From an uncultured Campylobacter sp. (lineage in GTDB: Bacteria; Campylobacterota; Campylobacteria; Campylobacterales; Campylobacteraceae): 64,000 nt of DNA. The notes under the pieces are model-generated. The model worked only from the letters and a program-made list of their open reading frames with translations. It made no database searches and was not told where the DNA came from. The stretch covers positions 37,371 to 101,370 of the forward strand of contig CAMCEN010000006.1 of the NCBI GenBank assembly GCA_945873855.1. The letters run 5' to 3'. Each line of letters starts with the position of its first letter. Position 1 is the first letter of the stretch. A program made the translations under genes and the position numbers. Shown here one piece after another: positions 52,707 to 61,303 of this stretch.

Positions 52707-53084
52707 TTACTGAAAAGTGCTAAACTCTGTCTTTGTGATGATTTCTTCATCATCAAGCACTTCGAGGGCAAAGACCATCTTTTCATCATCGCAAGGTGCT
52801 ATCATCACCCCAGCTTCTAGCCAGCCTTTCTCATTTGGCTCCAAATCCTCCCTTAAATGCCCCAAATACATACTAAGCCCGTAAATATGAACTCTTGGTT
52901 TTTTAACGCCTTTTAATCCTTTGATGACAAGAGTGCTCTGGGCCATAGGTCTTATCGGTCTTGGCTCAAAAGAAAGCGTGATTTTGCCCTCTTTAGTATC
53001 CAGTTCGCACTCGCTCTCATTTAGTTCGCAAGCCCCTAGCCCCCAAAAGCCAAAAACAATTACCGCAAAAACTCTTCTACACAT
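52707..53084 (-). CDS. Hypothetical lipoprotein, 125 residues
   Basis: The frame MCRRVFAVIVFGFWGLGACELNESECE starts inside the end of the cysteine-desulfurase-like gene (25-base overlap). Lipobox GLGAC with Cys at about 19. The rest resembles small secreted proteins of about 100 residues with beta structure (ITLSFEPRPIRPMAQSTLVIKGLKG) seen next to cysteine desulfurases or SCO-type genes; no catalytic residues. Stop codon TAA lies in the last R1 sequence of the array. The role is not known; export to the periplasm is inferred from the signal. Confidence 0.65.
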   Translation of the reverse strand: MCRRVFAVIVFGFWGLGACELNESECELDTKEGKITLSFEPRPIRPMAQSTLVIKGLKGVKKPRVHIYGLSMYLGHLREDLEPNEKGWLEAGVMIAPCDDEKMVFALEVLDDEEIITKTEFSTFQ

Positions 53085-54358
53085 GATTCTATCGCCTTTA
53101 AAAGATAATCTATATCGCTAAAATCTTGGCTATAATGTAAGCTTACTCGCACCCAGCCAGGCTTAAAATACGGCTCAAAATCATCATCAAGCCCCAAAAG
53201 CTCATGCCCATAAGGCCCAGCGCAAGAACAGCCTGCTCGCACCTGAATTTCGTAGTTTTGGCTTAACATTTTAGCAAAATCATAGCAGCCCACCAAATCG
53301 CAGTTAATGGCATAAATTCCCACTCGCTCACGCTCCAAGGGAGTGTAGTTTATGATGTGATTTATCTTTGCTAACCCAGCTTCAAAATACTCCATAAGCT
53401 CATTTTCACGCTTTTTTATATTCTCAAGCCCAAAATCATTTCGCTCTTTAAAAGCCAAATACGCCCTTATCATCTGCGTAATAGGCGGCGTGCCAGCATC
53501 TTCTAGGGCTTCAAAATTGCTATTAAATCTAGCTGATGAGCGGCTTACATACTCGACTACGCCACCAGCTGCAAAGCTAGGTTCGCCACTAGCACTAAAG
53601 CTATGCGCTACGCTTTTTCTAAGTGCTAGCAGGCCGCAGCCGCCCACTCCGCCAAGTAGCTTATGAGAGCTGATAAAAAGAGCATCAAAATGCTCACTAG
53701 GGATGTTTTCATGCGCTATAATCGAGCTTGCATCAAGGGCGATTATAGCCTTTGGGGCTAGTTTATTTGCTAGCTCTCTTAGTTTTTTAGTATCAGTTTT
53801 CACGCCTGTTACATTGCTAGCAGCACTTACGCTAATGATGATTTCTCTGCTTTTATTTTGGCGCAAAATTCTAGCAAAATCATCAAAGTCAAAGCCGCCA
53901 TTTTCATCAAGCCTAACCCTAATGCTATGGCAAAACTCATAGCGAAAATGTAGTTCATTGCTGTGATGTTCGTATGGACCTGTGATGATTAAAGGAGCTT
54001 TTTGCTTTGCTTTTTGCCACAGCTCATCACTGCTAAAAAGGCGTTTTTTTAGCATCGGCGAGATATAAATGCCAGCAAGCTCGCAAAATTTTTTTATCGC
54101 CCCAGTGCTACCAAAACCAGTCCCAAGCAAATAAAACTCATCTCCAAGCCCCAAAAGACGTTTTAGCTCACGCCTAGCAAACTCATAGAGCTCACCAGTA
54201 GCCTTAGCATTTGCCCCACACTCAGAGTGCGTGTTTGAGTAGGTTTGTAGCACTTCTAGCATGCGTTCTTCAACGCCTTTGTGCGCTAGACCGCTAGCAG
54301 TCCAGTCAAAATACTGCGTGCCATTTTTTAAGATAATGCTAGATTTGATATCTTTCAA
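53060..54358 (-). CDS. Class V aminotransferase / cysteine-desulfurase-like protein
   Basis: 432 residues. YFDWTASGLAHKGVEERMLEVLQTYSNTHSE at the N-terminus, ITGPYEHHSNELHFRYE (about 120-136), VSAASNVTGVKTD, ALDASS, the PLP lysine in FISSHKLLGGVGGCGLL (about 234-250) and a Cys loop AGCSCAGPYGHELLG near the C-terminus. This is the SufS/Csd family, but differs from NifS/IscS. Most likely a cysteine desulfurase or a related lyase; the exact substrate is unknown. Divergent from thiE. Confidence 0.8.
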   Translation of the reverse strand: MKDIKSSIILKNGTQYFDWTASGLAHKGVEERMLEVLQTYSNTHSECGANAKATGELYEFARRELKRLLGLGDEFYLLGTGFGSTGAIKKFCELAGIYISPMLKKRLFSSDELWQKAKQKAPLIITGPYEHHSNELHFRYEFCHSIRVRLDENGGFDFDDFARILRQNKSREIIISVSAASNVTGVKTDTKKLRELANKLAPKAIIALDASSIIAHENIPSEHFDALFISSHKLLGGVGGCGLLALRKSVAHSFSASGEPSFAAGGVVEYVSRSSARFNSNFEALEDAGTPPITQMIRAYLAFKERNDFGLENIKKRENELMEYFEAGLAKINHIINYTPLERERVGIYAINCDLVGCYDFAKMLSQNYEIQVRAGCSCAGPYGHELLGLDDDFEPYFKPGWVRVSLHYSQDFSDIDYLLKAIESCVEEFLR

Positions 54359-54385
54359 AATAAACCTTTTTTAAATAATTTCGCA

Positions 54386-54391
54386 ATTCTA
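54386..54391 (-). promoter_or_regulatory. Possible -10 box for the desulfurase-like gene
   Basis: TAGAAT on the minus strand in TTTAGCTAGAATTGCG, 28 bases upstream of the start; weaker than a TATAAT box and similar to an R1 half-site. Confidence 0.35.
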
Positions 54392-54412
54392 GCTAAAAAA
54401 AATAAATCTTGC

Positions 54413-54418
54413 TATAAT
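54413..54418 (+). promoter_or_regulatory. Probable -10 box for thiE
   Basis: TATAAT in CTTGCTATAATTTTGC, 25 bases upstream of the thiE ATG. Confidence 0.55.
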
Positions 54419-54442
54419 TTTGCTTTTTAAAAGGCTTAAAAT

Positions 54443-55048
54443 ATGAAAATTTATGCTCTAAGTGATGAAAAATTTACTCCAAATGAGCTTTTGTTTGCTA
54501 GTATTAAAAGGCTCTGCAATGGCGGTGCTAGCATGATTCAATACCGCAATAAAAGTGGTCCTCACAATGAAAAAGAACTAAGCAAAATTAGCGAGTTTTG
54601 TGCTAGTGTGGGCGTGAGTTTTATCATAAATGATGATGCGCTTTTAGCTAAAAGAGTTGGCGCAGCCGGCGTTCATGTGGGCAAAGATGATGGTGGAGTA
54701 GGGCGTGCTAGGGATATTTTAGGAGATAATGCTATCATCGGTGCTAGCTGCTATGACAGCTGCGAATTAGCCTTAAAGGCGCAAAACGATGGTGCTAGCT
54801 ACGCAGCCTTTGGGGCTGTTTTTAGAAGTCCTACAAAGCCAAATGCCGTTTGCTGCGGCCTTGAAATAATTAGCAAGGCAAAAGAGCTTTTAAAAGTGCC
54901 AGTTTGCGCAATAGGCGGTATAAATGCTAGTAATATCGCAAGCGTGGCAAAAGCCGGCGCAGACTACGCAGCTGTGGTAAGCGCACTATATACAAAAGAT
55001 CAAATAGAACAAAATTTGCTTGAGCTAAAAAGGGCGATAAAAATCTAG
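54443..55048 (+). CDS. thiE: Thiamine-phosphate synthase
   Basis: 201 residues of TIM-barrel ThiE. GGASMIQYRNKS (about 30-41), FIINDDALLAKRVGAAGVHVGKDD (about 58-81), IGASCYDSCELALKAQNDGASYAAFGAVFRSPTKP and CAIGGINASNI (about 156-166) are conserved pyrophosphate- and thiazole-binding motifs. Joins HMP pyrophosphate and thiazole phosphate to thiamine phosphate. Single gene; no TPP riboswitch structure was noticed upstream. The stop codon TAG overlaps an R1-like ATCTAGAATTCC. Confidence 0.93.
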   Translation: MKIYALSDEKFTPNELLFASIKRLCNGGASMIQYRNKSGPHNEKELSKISEFCASVGVSFIINDDALLAKRVGAAGVHVGKDDGGVGRARDILGDNAIIGASCYDSCELALKAQNDGASYAAFGAVFRSPTKPNAVCCGLEIISKAKELLKVPVCAIGGINASNIASVAKAGADYAAVVSALYTKDQIEQNLLELKRAIKI

Positions 55049-55199
55049 AATTCCGTAGGGAATTCTAGATTTTTCTAGGGAATTCTAGATTTCTCTAGAG
55101 AATTCTAGAATTTCTCGGGGAATTCTAAATAAAACTTCTAAGGAATTCTAAAATTCCATAGGGAATTCTAGATAAAAATACCCCCTGATCCCTAAAAAA
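55045..55199. repeat. R1 array and R4 between thiE and gltX
   Basis: Six or seven R1 units in the form (G/T)AGGGAATTCTAGATTT(T/C)TCTAG between 55045 and 55172, then R4 in reverse (ATACCCCCTGATCCCTAAAA, 55179-55198). Confidence 0.88.
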
Positions 55200-55250
55200 C
55201 ATCTGTGAATAAAAAAGCAAAATTTCACCTAAAAATTAAGGCAAAATTGC

Positions 55251-55256
55251 TATAAT
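55251..55256 (+). promoter_or_regulatory. Probable -10 box for gltX
   Basis: TATAAT in ATTGCTATAATCGCAG, 27 bases before the gltX ATG. Confidence 0.55.
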
Positions 55257-55282
55257 CGCAGAATTTAATTTCAAGGATAAAA

Positions 55283-56578
55283 ATGTATAGATTTGCCCCA
55301 AGTCCCACTGGCGACATGCATATAGGCAATTTGCGAGCCGCACTCATAAACTATCTTTGCTCGCTGCAAGATAAATCTGGCTTTGTGCTACGCATAGAAG
55401 ATACTGATAAAGAGCGAAACATAGAAGGCAAGGACGCTGAAATAATGGCGATTTTAAGTGAGTTTGGTGTGAAGTGGCAGACGCTTTATTACCAAAGTAA
55501 AAATCTAAAATTTCACCAAGAATTCGCTCATAAACTTTTAAGCGAGGGCAAGGCGTTTTTGTGCTTTTGTGATGAAGAGACCTTGGCTGCTAAAAAGCAA
55601 AAGGCAAAAGACGAAAATAGGCCTTACCGCTACGATGGAGCCTGCGAAAATCTAAGTAGCGAAGAAGTATTTAATAATCCACGCCCTGCTGTCGTTCGCC
55701 TAAAAATACCAAAAGATGCTGATTTTAGCTTTGTTGATGGCATAAAAGGCAAGGTGGAGTTTGAGCCAAGTAATTTTGATAGCTTTGTGCTGCTTAGGGC
55801 TGATAAAACGCCTACTTATAACTTTGCTTGCGCTATTGATGATATGCTAGAGGGCGTTACTTGCGTGATCCGTGGCGAAGACCATGTAAGCAACACCCCA
55901 CGCCAAAATCTAATCCGCAGAGCCCTTGGGTATACCGAGCAGATTAAATACGCGCATTTGCCGATAATCTTAAATAAAACTGGGCAAAAAATGAGTAAGC
56001 GTGAGAACTCAAGCTCGGTTAAATGGCTGCTTGAGGCTGGCTACACCCCAGAGGCGATTGCTAATTATTTATTGCTTCTTGGCAATAAAACGCCACGCGA
56101 AATTTTTAGCCTTGATGAGGCTAAGGAGTGGTTTAGCCTTGATAAACTTAGCAAGAGCCCAGCGAAGTTTGATGAGGATAAACTAGCCCAAATCAATAGA
56201 GAACACATAAAAAGAGCTAGCGATGAACGCTTAAAAGAACTTGGAATTTCAAAACCTGCTTTGGCTAGATTTTACACGCAAGAAAGCTCGCTAATTCCAG
56301 AAATAAAAGAGAAAATAAGCGCAATTTATAGTAAAAAAGAAATTCCTGATGAGTGGAGAGAAAACGCTGGAATTCTAAAAAAAGCAATTCTAGAATTCCA
56401 AACTTTCCCTGAGACTTTTAAAGAATTCCAAAGCGAGCTAATGGCAAAAACAGCCCTTAAAGGCAAGGGCTTTTTTATGCCTTTGCGCCTGCTTTTAACA
56501 GGTGCGCAGCACGGCCCAGAACTAAGCGAGCTTTATGCTTTAATCAAAGATGATTTGCGGGAGATTGTTAGTTTATGA
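55283..56578 (+). CDS. gltX: Glutamate--tRNA ligase
   Basis: 431 residues. Class I signature [18 protein letters not shown] (HIGH motif, residues about 4-21) and KMSKRENSS (KMSKS motif, about 237-245); [32 protein letters not shown] is the catalytic-domain core. Charges tRNA with glutamate; Campylobacter has two GluRS paralogues, one of which also makes misacylated Glu-tRNA(Gln). R1 units are translated near the C-terminus: the 56368-56425 stretch reads [11 protein letters not shown]...KEFQ. Overlaps yggT by four bases. Confidence 0.94.
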   Translation: MYRFAPSPTGDMHIGNLRAALINYLCSLQDKSGFVLRIEDTDKERNIEGKDAEIMAILSEFGVKWQTLYYQSKNLKFHQEFAHKLLSEGKAFLCFCDEETLAAKKQKAKDENRPYRYDGACENLSSEEVFNNPRPAVVRLKIPKDADFSFVDGIKGKVEFEPSNFDSFVLLRADKTPTYNFACAIDDMLEGVTCVIRGEDHVSNTPRQNLIRRALGYTEQIKYAHLPIILNKTGQKMSKRENSSSVKWLLEAGYTPEAIANYLLLLGNKTPREIFSLDEAKEWFSLDKLSKSPAKFDEDKLAQINREHIKRASDERLKELGISKPALARFYTQESSLIPEIKEKISAIYSKKEIPDEWRENAGILKKAILEFQTFPETFKEFQSELMAKTALKGKGFFMPLRLLLTGAQHGPELSELYALIKDDLREIVSL

Positions 56579-56874
56579 TAGTTTTAAGCACATTTTTAAG
56601 CGCAGTGGCAAATATACTTCACATGCTAATAACTGCGTATATCTGGGTGCTAATAGCAGCTGCGTTAATTAGCTGGATACAACCTAACCCTTTTAATCCA
56701 ATAGTCCAGCTACTATATAAGCTCACAGCCCCAGCCTACGCACTAGTTCGCAAAACTAGAATTCCCACGGTTTTTGGTGGCATTGATTTAGCACCACTTT
56801 TGCTGATTTTTGCTTTAGAGTTTATTGATATGTTTTTTATAGGGTTGCTTCATGAGATTGCTCGTTCTTTGTAG
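56575..56874 (+). CDS. YggT family membrane protein
   Basis: 99 residues with two membrane segments (about 8-35 and 73-95) separated by [44 protein letters not shown], the YggT signature. Function unknown; family members are linked to cell division or osmotic response in other bacteria. Starts four bases inside gltX and overlaps slt by 23 bases. The TRIPT stretch is coded by an R1-like AAACTAGAATTCCCAC. Confidence 0.88.
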   Translation: MIVLSTFLSAVANILHMLITAYIWVLIAAALISWIQPNPFNPIVQLLYKLTAPAYALVRKTRIPTVFGGIDLAPLLLIFALEFIDMFFIGLLHEIARSL

Positions 56875-58480
56875 TGTTTTTTGTTTGTCTGTGCTAAGTG
56901 CTGAAATTCCCTCTTATAGCGAGCTTTTAAAGGCTCCAAAAGGTCTAGCAAAAGACTATTATATCTACCGCTATGCCAGCGAAAAAAATCCAAATAAAGC
57001 AGAGTTAAAAGAGCTTCAAAAGCTGATTTTTAGAAACTCAGGTAAGATAAAAAAGCTCTTTGAAAGCAAGGTTGGAGTGCTAAAACTACCGCCTGAGTGC
57101 GAGGGCGACATCTATGCAGCCAGCTCTGCTTGTCAAAAAGACTTGCTTAGCAAACAATACCTTGAAAGCCTTAGTAAAGAGCAAAGAGAGCGTCTAGCGC
57201 AGTATTTTAAAGGTAGGGACAATGACCTCTATACTCTAAGCATGGCCATGAATAGCCCTGACCCGCTTGGCTATATAAATGCTAGTGGCAATATCTGGGC
57301 GTATTACCGCTATCTTGGAGCTAGTGTAAATCTAGCTAATGAGCTGCGCAAAATACGCCCAAGCCGTGCTATGTGGGCAAGTCTAAGTAAATCAAATCGC
57401 TTTTTAAACCTGCTTAGTGAGGCTGTGGTAAAAGGCGAAAATGCTGCCTTAAAATCATGGCTTTTAGAGTTAAATCCGAGCGAGCCTCAGGGCATGGCTG
57501 CTTTTTGGGCTGGGCTAAATGCGCTTTTAAGTGGCGATGAGAAAAAAGCAGAGCTGTTTTTTGAGCAAGCTGCAAAAACCCCAGCAAGTGCGTCTGGGCG
57601 TGATCAGGCTTTATTTTGGCATTATTTGCTAACTAAGAGTCAAACTAGCCTAAAAACGCTCTCAAATAGCAAAGATATAAATATGTATAGCCTCTATGCC
57701 AAAGAAATCACTGGCAATAATAAACTTGAAGTAATAGTACCCCAGCCAGTCCAAGTAGGGCTAAAAGGCTATGATATAAGCGATCCTTTTACTTGGCAGC
57801 GTACAAAAGACGAGGCAGCCAAACTAAAAGGCAAAGAACTAGCAAACTATGCGCTAAAGTTTTATACCAAAACCACACAAGGCGAGTTTAGTTATCTAAT
57901 GCAGAGAGCTTATAAGGGTGCAAGGCATTATTTTCCAACGCCTTTTATGGAATTTATCGGCACAAATGATATCTCTCGCCAAGCTCTCATCCTAGCCATT
58001 GCTCGCCAAGAAAGCCGCTTTGTCCCCTCTGCAGTATCGGTGTCGTATGCGCTGGGGATGATGCAGTTTATGCCTTTTGTGGCAAATGATATCGGTAAGA
58101 AAAAGCTTGCTATTCCTGGCTTTAAAGAAGATGATATGTTTAAGCCTAGGGTGGCTTATGAGTTTGCTAATTATCATTTAAATTACTTAGAAAAATACTT
58201 AAAAAACCCGATTTTTATAGCTTATGCGTATAATGGCGGACTTGGCTTTACAAGGCGTATGATTACAGGTGGCAAGCTATTTAACGCCAATACATCAAAA
58301 TACGCACGCTTTGAGCCCTTTATCTCAATGGAGCTAGTGCCTTATGCAGAAAGCCGTGAGTATGCTAAAAAAGTGCTAGCAAACTATGTAATTTACAGCT
58401 CTATCTTGGGCTCCAATATAAAGATCTCGAAATTTTTTGAAAAACTAGCAATACCTGGTGGGGCTGAGAACTTTCGCTAG
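56852..58480 (+). CDS. slt: Soluble lytic murein transglycosylase
   Basis: 542 residues with a signal peptide (about 1-17, [18 protein letters not shown]). Helical superhelix domain (about 30-380) and a C-terminal SLT domain: ILAIARQESRFVPSAVSVSYALGMMQFMP (about 374-402, catalytic Glu in QESRF), and IFIAYAYNGGLGFTRRM. Cleaves glycan strands of peptidoglycan with 1,6-anhydro end formation. Its last 80 bases overlap the 3' end of the convergent lipoprotein gene. Confidence 0.93.
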   Translation: MRLLVLCSVFCLSVLSAEIPSYSELLKAPKGLAKDYYIYRYASEKNPNKAELKELQKLIFRNSGKIKKLFESKVGVLKLPPECEGDIYAASSACQKDLLSKQYLESLSKEQRERLAQYFKGRDNDLYTLSMAMNSPDPLGYINASGNIWAYYRYLGASVNLANELRKIRPSRAMWASLSKSNRFLNLLSEAVVKGENAALKSWLLELNPSEPQGMAAFWAGLNALLSGDEKKAELFFEQAAKTPASASGRDQALFWHYLLTKSQTSLKTLSNSKDINMYSLYAKEITGNNKLEVIVPQPVQVGLKGYDISDPFTWQRTKDEAAKLKGKELANYALKFYTKTTQGEFSYLMQRAYKGARHYFPTPFMEFIGTNDISRQALILAIARQESRFVPSAVSVSYALGMMQFMPFVANDIGKKKLAIPGFKEDDMFKPRVAYEFANYHLNYLEKYLKNPIFIAYAYNGGLGFTRRMITGGKLFNANTSKYARFEPFISMELVPYAESREYAKKVLANYVIYSSILGSNIKISKFFEKLAIPGGAENFR

Positions 58481-58886
58481 TGGCTTTAAACTCCAGCTTT
58501 AGAGTATCGCTATCTTTAGCTGGGACGCTGATTTTATAGTATTTTGTCCAAGGTGAGTTAAAAGCAAGTTTTTTTAATAAAGGCTCATCATCATTTAACA
58601 AATGCGCGCTTATATTTTCGTCGCTTTCATTTACTTTCAAACTCTCAATTAAAATCTGCGCATCTTGGGGATAGACGCTTATAATAAAATCGTCGTTTTG
58701 GTCGTTTTCTTGGCTATAAATGGGATTTAGGTAGGTAGCAACTACCAAAAAATTGTCTTGTTGAAACTTTTGCGTGTAGGCTAGAAGCTCACGCTTTTGC
58801 GCCTCATCCACGCTTTTTCCAGAACAGCCCATTATAAAAGTACTAAAAAAAGCACTAAAAAGTGCTAAGAAAATAAATTTTTTCAT
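58401..58886 (-). CDS. Hypothetical lipoprotein, convergent with slt
   Basis: 161 residues. Signal peptide MKKFIFLALFSAFFSTFIMGC with lipobox IMGC. The rest is a beta-rich, mostly hydrophilic domain (VATYLNPIYSQENDQNDDFIISVYPQDAQILIE...YKISVPAKDSDTLKLEFKATSESSQPHQVLLVFQK). No enzyme motif. An equivalent lipoprotein lies next to slt in C. jejuni (Cj0842 region). A TATAAT box is 30 bases upstream. The 80-base overlap with slt is real on both frames. Confidence 0.75.
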   Translation of the reverse strand: MKKFIFLALFSAFFSTFIMGCSGKSVDEAQKRELLAYTQKFQQDNFLVVATYLNPIYSQENDQNDDFIISVYPQDAQILIESLKVNESDENISAHLLNDDEPLLKKLAFNSPWTKYYKISVPAKDSDTLKLEFKATSESSQPHQVLLVFQKISRSLYWSPR

Positions 58887-58915
58887 TTCTATCCCTTTTG
58901 ACTTTTTAAGCGCAG

Positions 58916-58921
58916 ATTATA
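58916..58921 (-). promoter_or_regulatory. Probable -10 box for the lipoprotein gene
   Basis: TATAAT on the minus strand in TATGCTATAATCTGCGC, 30 bases upstream of the ATG at 58886. Confidence 0.5.
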
Positions 58922-59013
58922 GCATAAGAATATACTTTTTTAAAAAAGATATAAAGATTTTTATTTTTTTGATAAAAGAAATCAAAATAAGCTATTTTTT
59001 AGCTTTATTTTAT

Positions 59014-59019
59014 TATAAT
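59014..59019 (+). promoter_or_regulatory. Probable -10 box for the DUF2325 gene
   Basis: TATAAT in TTTATTATAATAACAAA, 33 bases upstream of the ATG at 59052. Confidence 0.45.
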
Positions 59020-59051
59020 AACAAATATCAAAAAACTAGTAAAGGATGAAA

Positions 59052-59369
59052 ATGTCAGTATTAGTAATAGGTGCAGACGAAATAACACCGATAAAATCAG
59101 TACTAAAAAGCCTTGGAGCTAATGAAATCGAACACTGGGACGCAAGAAACGAAAACCGCATAAATCGTCGTCCGTTACCAGCAAATACTGATTGTATAGT
59201 AATGCTTACAAGCTTTTTAAATCACAACACGATGAAAAAAATCAAAACTGAAGCAAAAAAGCGTGATATCCCTCTAGTATGCGCTAAAAGAAGCGTTAGT
59301 TGCGTGTTTTGTGAGTATTGTAAGGTTTTTAAACTAAACAAAGAGTTTGGTTGCGATACTTGCGAATAG
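59052..59369 (+). CDS. DUF2325 domain protein
   Basis: 105 residues from ATG 59052; the ATG at 59046 is too close to the AAAGG (59041-59045). Rossmann-like N-terminal region (MSVLVIGADEITPIKSVLKSLGANEIEHWDAR), conserved LPANTDCIVMLTSFLNHNTMKKIKTEAKKRDIPLV and a C-terminal Cys cluster CVFCEYC...CDTC that could bind a metal. The family is often near oxidative-stress or flavodoxin genes; here fldA follows. Role unknown. Confidence 0.75.
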   Translation: MSVLVIGADEITPIKSVLKSLGANEIEHWDARNENRINRRPLPANTDCIVMLTSFLNHNTMKKIKTEAKKRDIPLVCAKRSVSCVFCEYCKVFKLNKEFGCDTCE

Positions 59370-59379
59370 TTTTCAAAAT

Positions 59380-59402
59380 AGCTGCTAGGGAATTCTAGAA
59401 TT
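59380..59402. repeat. R1 palindrome between the DUF2325 gene and fldA
   Basis: GCTAGGGAATTCTAGAATTTTCTAGC has flanking GCTAG/CTAGC arms that extend the palindrome. Confidence 0.82.
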
Positions 59403-59489
59403 TTCTAGCAGTTATCTCTCTAAAAAATCAAAAAATTTACTAAATAATTGAAAAAAGCTAATTTTTGTCAAAAATTGTATATTTTTTGG

Positions 59490-59495
59490 TATAAT
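59490..59495 (+). promoter_or_regulatory. Probable -10 box for fldA
   Basis: TATAAT in TTTTTTGGTATAATCTAG, 35 bases upstream of the ATG, with the T-rich upstream region typical of Campylobacter promoters. Confidence 0.6.
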
Positions 59496-59529
59496 CTAGC
59501 CGTTCAATTTTTTTCACAAAGGAAACATA

Positions 59530-60024
59530 ATGAGTAAAGTATGTATAGTGTATGGCTCAAGCATGGGTAATACAGAAGAAGCAGCGAATCTAATCGCTAA
59601 CAAACTAGGCGTTGATGATGTTTATAACATCGGTCAAACTGATGCTGATACAATCAATGGCTATGAAAAAATCATCTTTGGCACCTCTACTTGGGGCAGC
59701 GGCGATTTGCAAGATGAGTGGGATAGCTTTGATTTTGACAGCCTTGATGTAAAGGGCAAAACAATAGCTTTATTTGGTATGGGTGATAGCAGCAGCTACA
59801 GCGATACTTATTGCAATGGCATGGGAATTTTGTTTGAAAAATTCAGTGCAAAAGGCGCAAAAATCGTAGGTGCTGTAAGCACTGATGGCTATACTTTTGA
59901 TGAGAGCGAAGCTGTAAAAGACGGCAAATTCGTAGGACTTGCGCTTGATGCTGATAATGAAAGTGACAAAACAGAAGAGCGCATCTCAAACTGGGTTGAG
60001 CAAATCCGCTCTGATTTTGCTTAA
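59530..60024 (+). CDS. fldA: Flavodoxin
   Basis: 164 residues. FMN phosphate loop YGSSMGNTEEAAN (about 8-20), GTSTWGSGDLQDEWDSF (about 56-72) and FGMGDSSSYSDTYCNGMG (about 85-102) are long-chain flavodoxin motifs. Electron carrier for pyruvate and oxoglutarate oxidoreductases; essential in Helicobacter and Campylobacter. Ends 23 bases before a strong terminator. Confidence 0.96.
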   Translation: MSKVCIVYGSSMGNTEEAANLIANKLGVDDVYNIGQTDADTINGYEKIIFGTSTWGSGDLQDEWDSFDFDSLDVKGKTIALFGMGDSSSYSDTYCNGMGILFEKFSAKGAKIVGAVSTDGYTFDESEAVKDGKFVGLALDADNESDKTEERISNWVEQIRSDFA

Positions 60025-60046
60025 TTTTTTATAGTTTTAAGCTTTG

Positions 60047-60080
60047 GGCGTCAAGGGCTTTGTCCTTTGGCGCCTTTTTT
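60047..60080 (+). terminator. Rho-independent terminator after fldA
   Basis: GGCGTCAAGG and CCTTTGGCGCC form an 11-bp stem with two G-T wobbles and a short loop, followed by six T (60075-60080). Located between fldA and luxS. Confidence 0.8.
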
Positions 60081-60103
60081 AATACCCAAAAAAAGGAGAA
60101 AAA

Positions 60104-60598
60104 ATGCCACTACTAGATAGTTTTAAAGTAGACCACACAAAAATGAATGCTCCAGGCGTTCGCCTAGCAAAAGTCATGACCACGCCAAAAGGCGATAAAA
60201 TTAGCGTTTTTGACCTGCGCTTTTGTAAGCCAAATGAAGAGATTTTAAGCGAAAAAGGTATTCACACCTTAGAACACCTTTTTGCTGGCTTTATGAGAGA
60301 GCATCTAAACGGCGCAGAGTGCGAGATAATCGATATTTCGCCTATGGGCTGTAGAACAGGCTTTTACATGAGTTTAATCGGCACGCCAAGTAGCCAAGCT
60401 GTAAAGGCTGCATGGGAGGCTTCTATGAACGATGTGCTAGGGCTAAAAGACGAAAACGCCTTGCCAGAGGTAAATAAATATCAGTGCGGAACTTATAAAA
60501 TGCACTCTTTATATGAGGCACAAGAAATAGCAAAAAACACGCTAAATCGTGGTATAAGCATCATAGATAGTGACGCTATCAAGCTAGAAAATATATAA
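60104..60598 (+). CDS. luxS: S-ribosylhomocysteine lyase LuxS
   Basis: 164 residues. Zinc ligands His54 and His58 in HTLEH plus Cys128 in [21 protein letters not shown] is also conserved. Makes homocysteine and DPD, the precursor of autoinducer-2. AAAAGGAGAAAAAATG start. Ends in front of a 430-base repeat array. Confidence 0.96.
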   Translation: MPLLDSFKVDHTKMNAPGVRLAKVMTTPKGDKISVFDLRFCKPNEEILSEKGIHTLEHLFAGFMREHLNGAECEIIDISPMGCRTGFYMSLIGTPSSQAVKAAWEASMNDVLGLKDENALPEVNKYQCGTYKMHSLYEAQEIAKNTLNRGISIIDSDAIKLENI

Positions 60599-60601
60599 GC
60601 A

Positions 60602-60975
60602 CTTAGGAATTTTAGAATTCTTAAGAATTTTAGAATTCCTAAGGTTGAATTCATTTAGAATTCCTAGGAATTTTAGAATTCTTAAACTTGAATTTAACTA
60701 GAATTCCTAAGAATTTTAGAATTCCTAAGCTTGAATTCAACTAGAATTCCCCTTTGGGGGATATCTCTTTCTATCATCCACCAGCCCCCTTGGGGGATCT
60801 CTATATGGAATTTTAGAATTCCTAGAGAATTTTAGAATTCTTAAACTTGAATTGTATCTAGAATTCTTAGGAATTCTAGAATTCTTAAACTTGAATTCAA
60901 CTAGAATTACTGGGAATTTTAGAATTCCTAAGCTTGAATTTCATCTAGAATTCTTAGGAATTCTAGAATTCCTTT
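60602..60975. repeat. R1 array, variant with TTGAATTCAACTAGAATTCC units
   Basis: Seven or eight units of about 50-60 bases in the form (T)TAGGAATTTTAGAATTCTTAA then ACTTGAATTCAACTAGAATTC, so the AAGTTTGAATT spacer recurs with the R1 half-sites; the orientation is constant, in contrast to the alternating arrays elsewhere. It contains one R3 copy at about 60772-60801 with a second, broken R3 just before it. Fills the luxS to tRNA-Ser gap. Confidence 0.88.
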
Positions 60976-61029
60976 TAAAATCAAATAAAAATAATCTAAA
61001 AATATTTAAAAGTTTTAAGTGATAAAAAG

Positions 61030-61117
61030 TGGCCGGGAGATAGGGATTCGAACCCCAGGATGCTTTCACATCAACGGTTTTCAAGACCGCCGCTTTCGAC
61101 CGCTCAGCCATCTCCCG
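61030..61117 (-). tRNA. tRNA-Ser(UGA)
   Basis: 88 bases including an encoded CCA. Acceptor arms CGGGAGA and TCTCCCG, anticodon loop CTTGAAA with anticodon TGA, a long variable arm (GATGTGAAAGCATC) and the TTCGAATC T-loop. Class II tRNA. Confidence 0.95.
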
Positions 61118-61136
61118 ATAATACAATTAAAAAGTC

Positions 61137-61292
61137 TTACTCAGTTTTTTCTTTTACCCAAGAAGCTCCGTCATGAATCTTTTCCTTCGTCCACTCTCCT
61201 GCTTTTTTGGTATCTTCGACAACACCTTTTGCTGTGTTTGAACAAGATACAAAAAATAAGCACGCTAATAACGCAAAAGAAAAGAACTTCAC
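61137..61292 (-). CDS. Entericidin-like small lipoprotein
   Basis: 51 residues. The longer frame that runs to 61454 crosses the tRNA-Cys gene and is not real. A GTG start at 61292 follows AAAAGGATTTGT. Signal peptide FFSFALLACLFFVSC with lipobox, then SNTAKGVVEDTKKAGEWTKEKIHDGASWVKEKTE, an amphipathic helix of the entericidin A/B and YggN-like kind. Between two tRNA genes on the same strand. In E. coli entericidins form an antidote/toxin pair; here only one is present. Confidence 0.72.
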   Translation of the reverse strand: MKFFSFALLACLFFVSCSNTAKGVVEDTKKAGEWTKEKIHDGASWVKEKTE

Positions 61293-61303
61293 ACAAATCC
61301 TTT

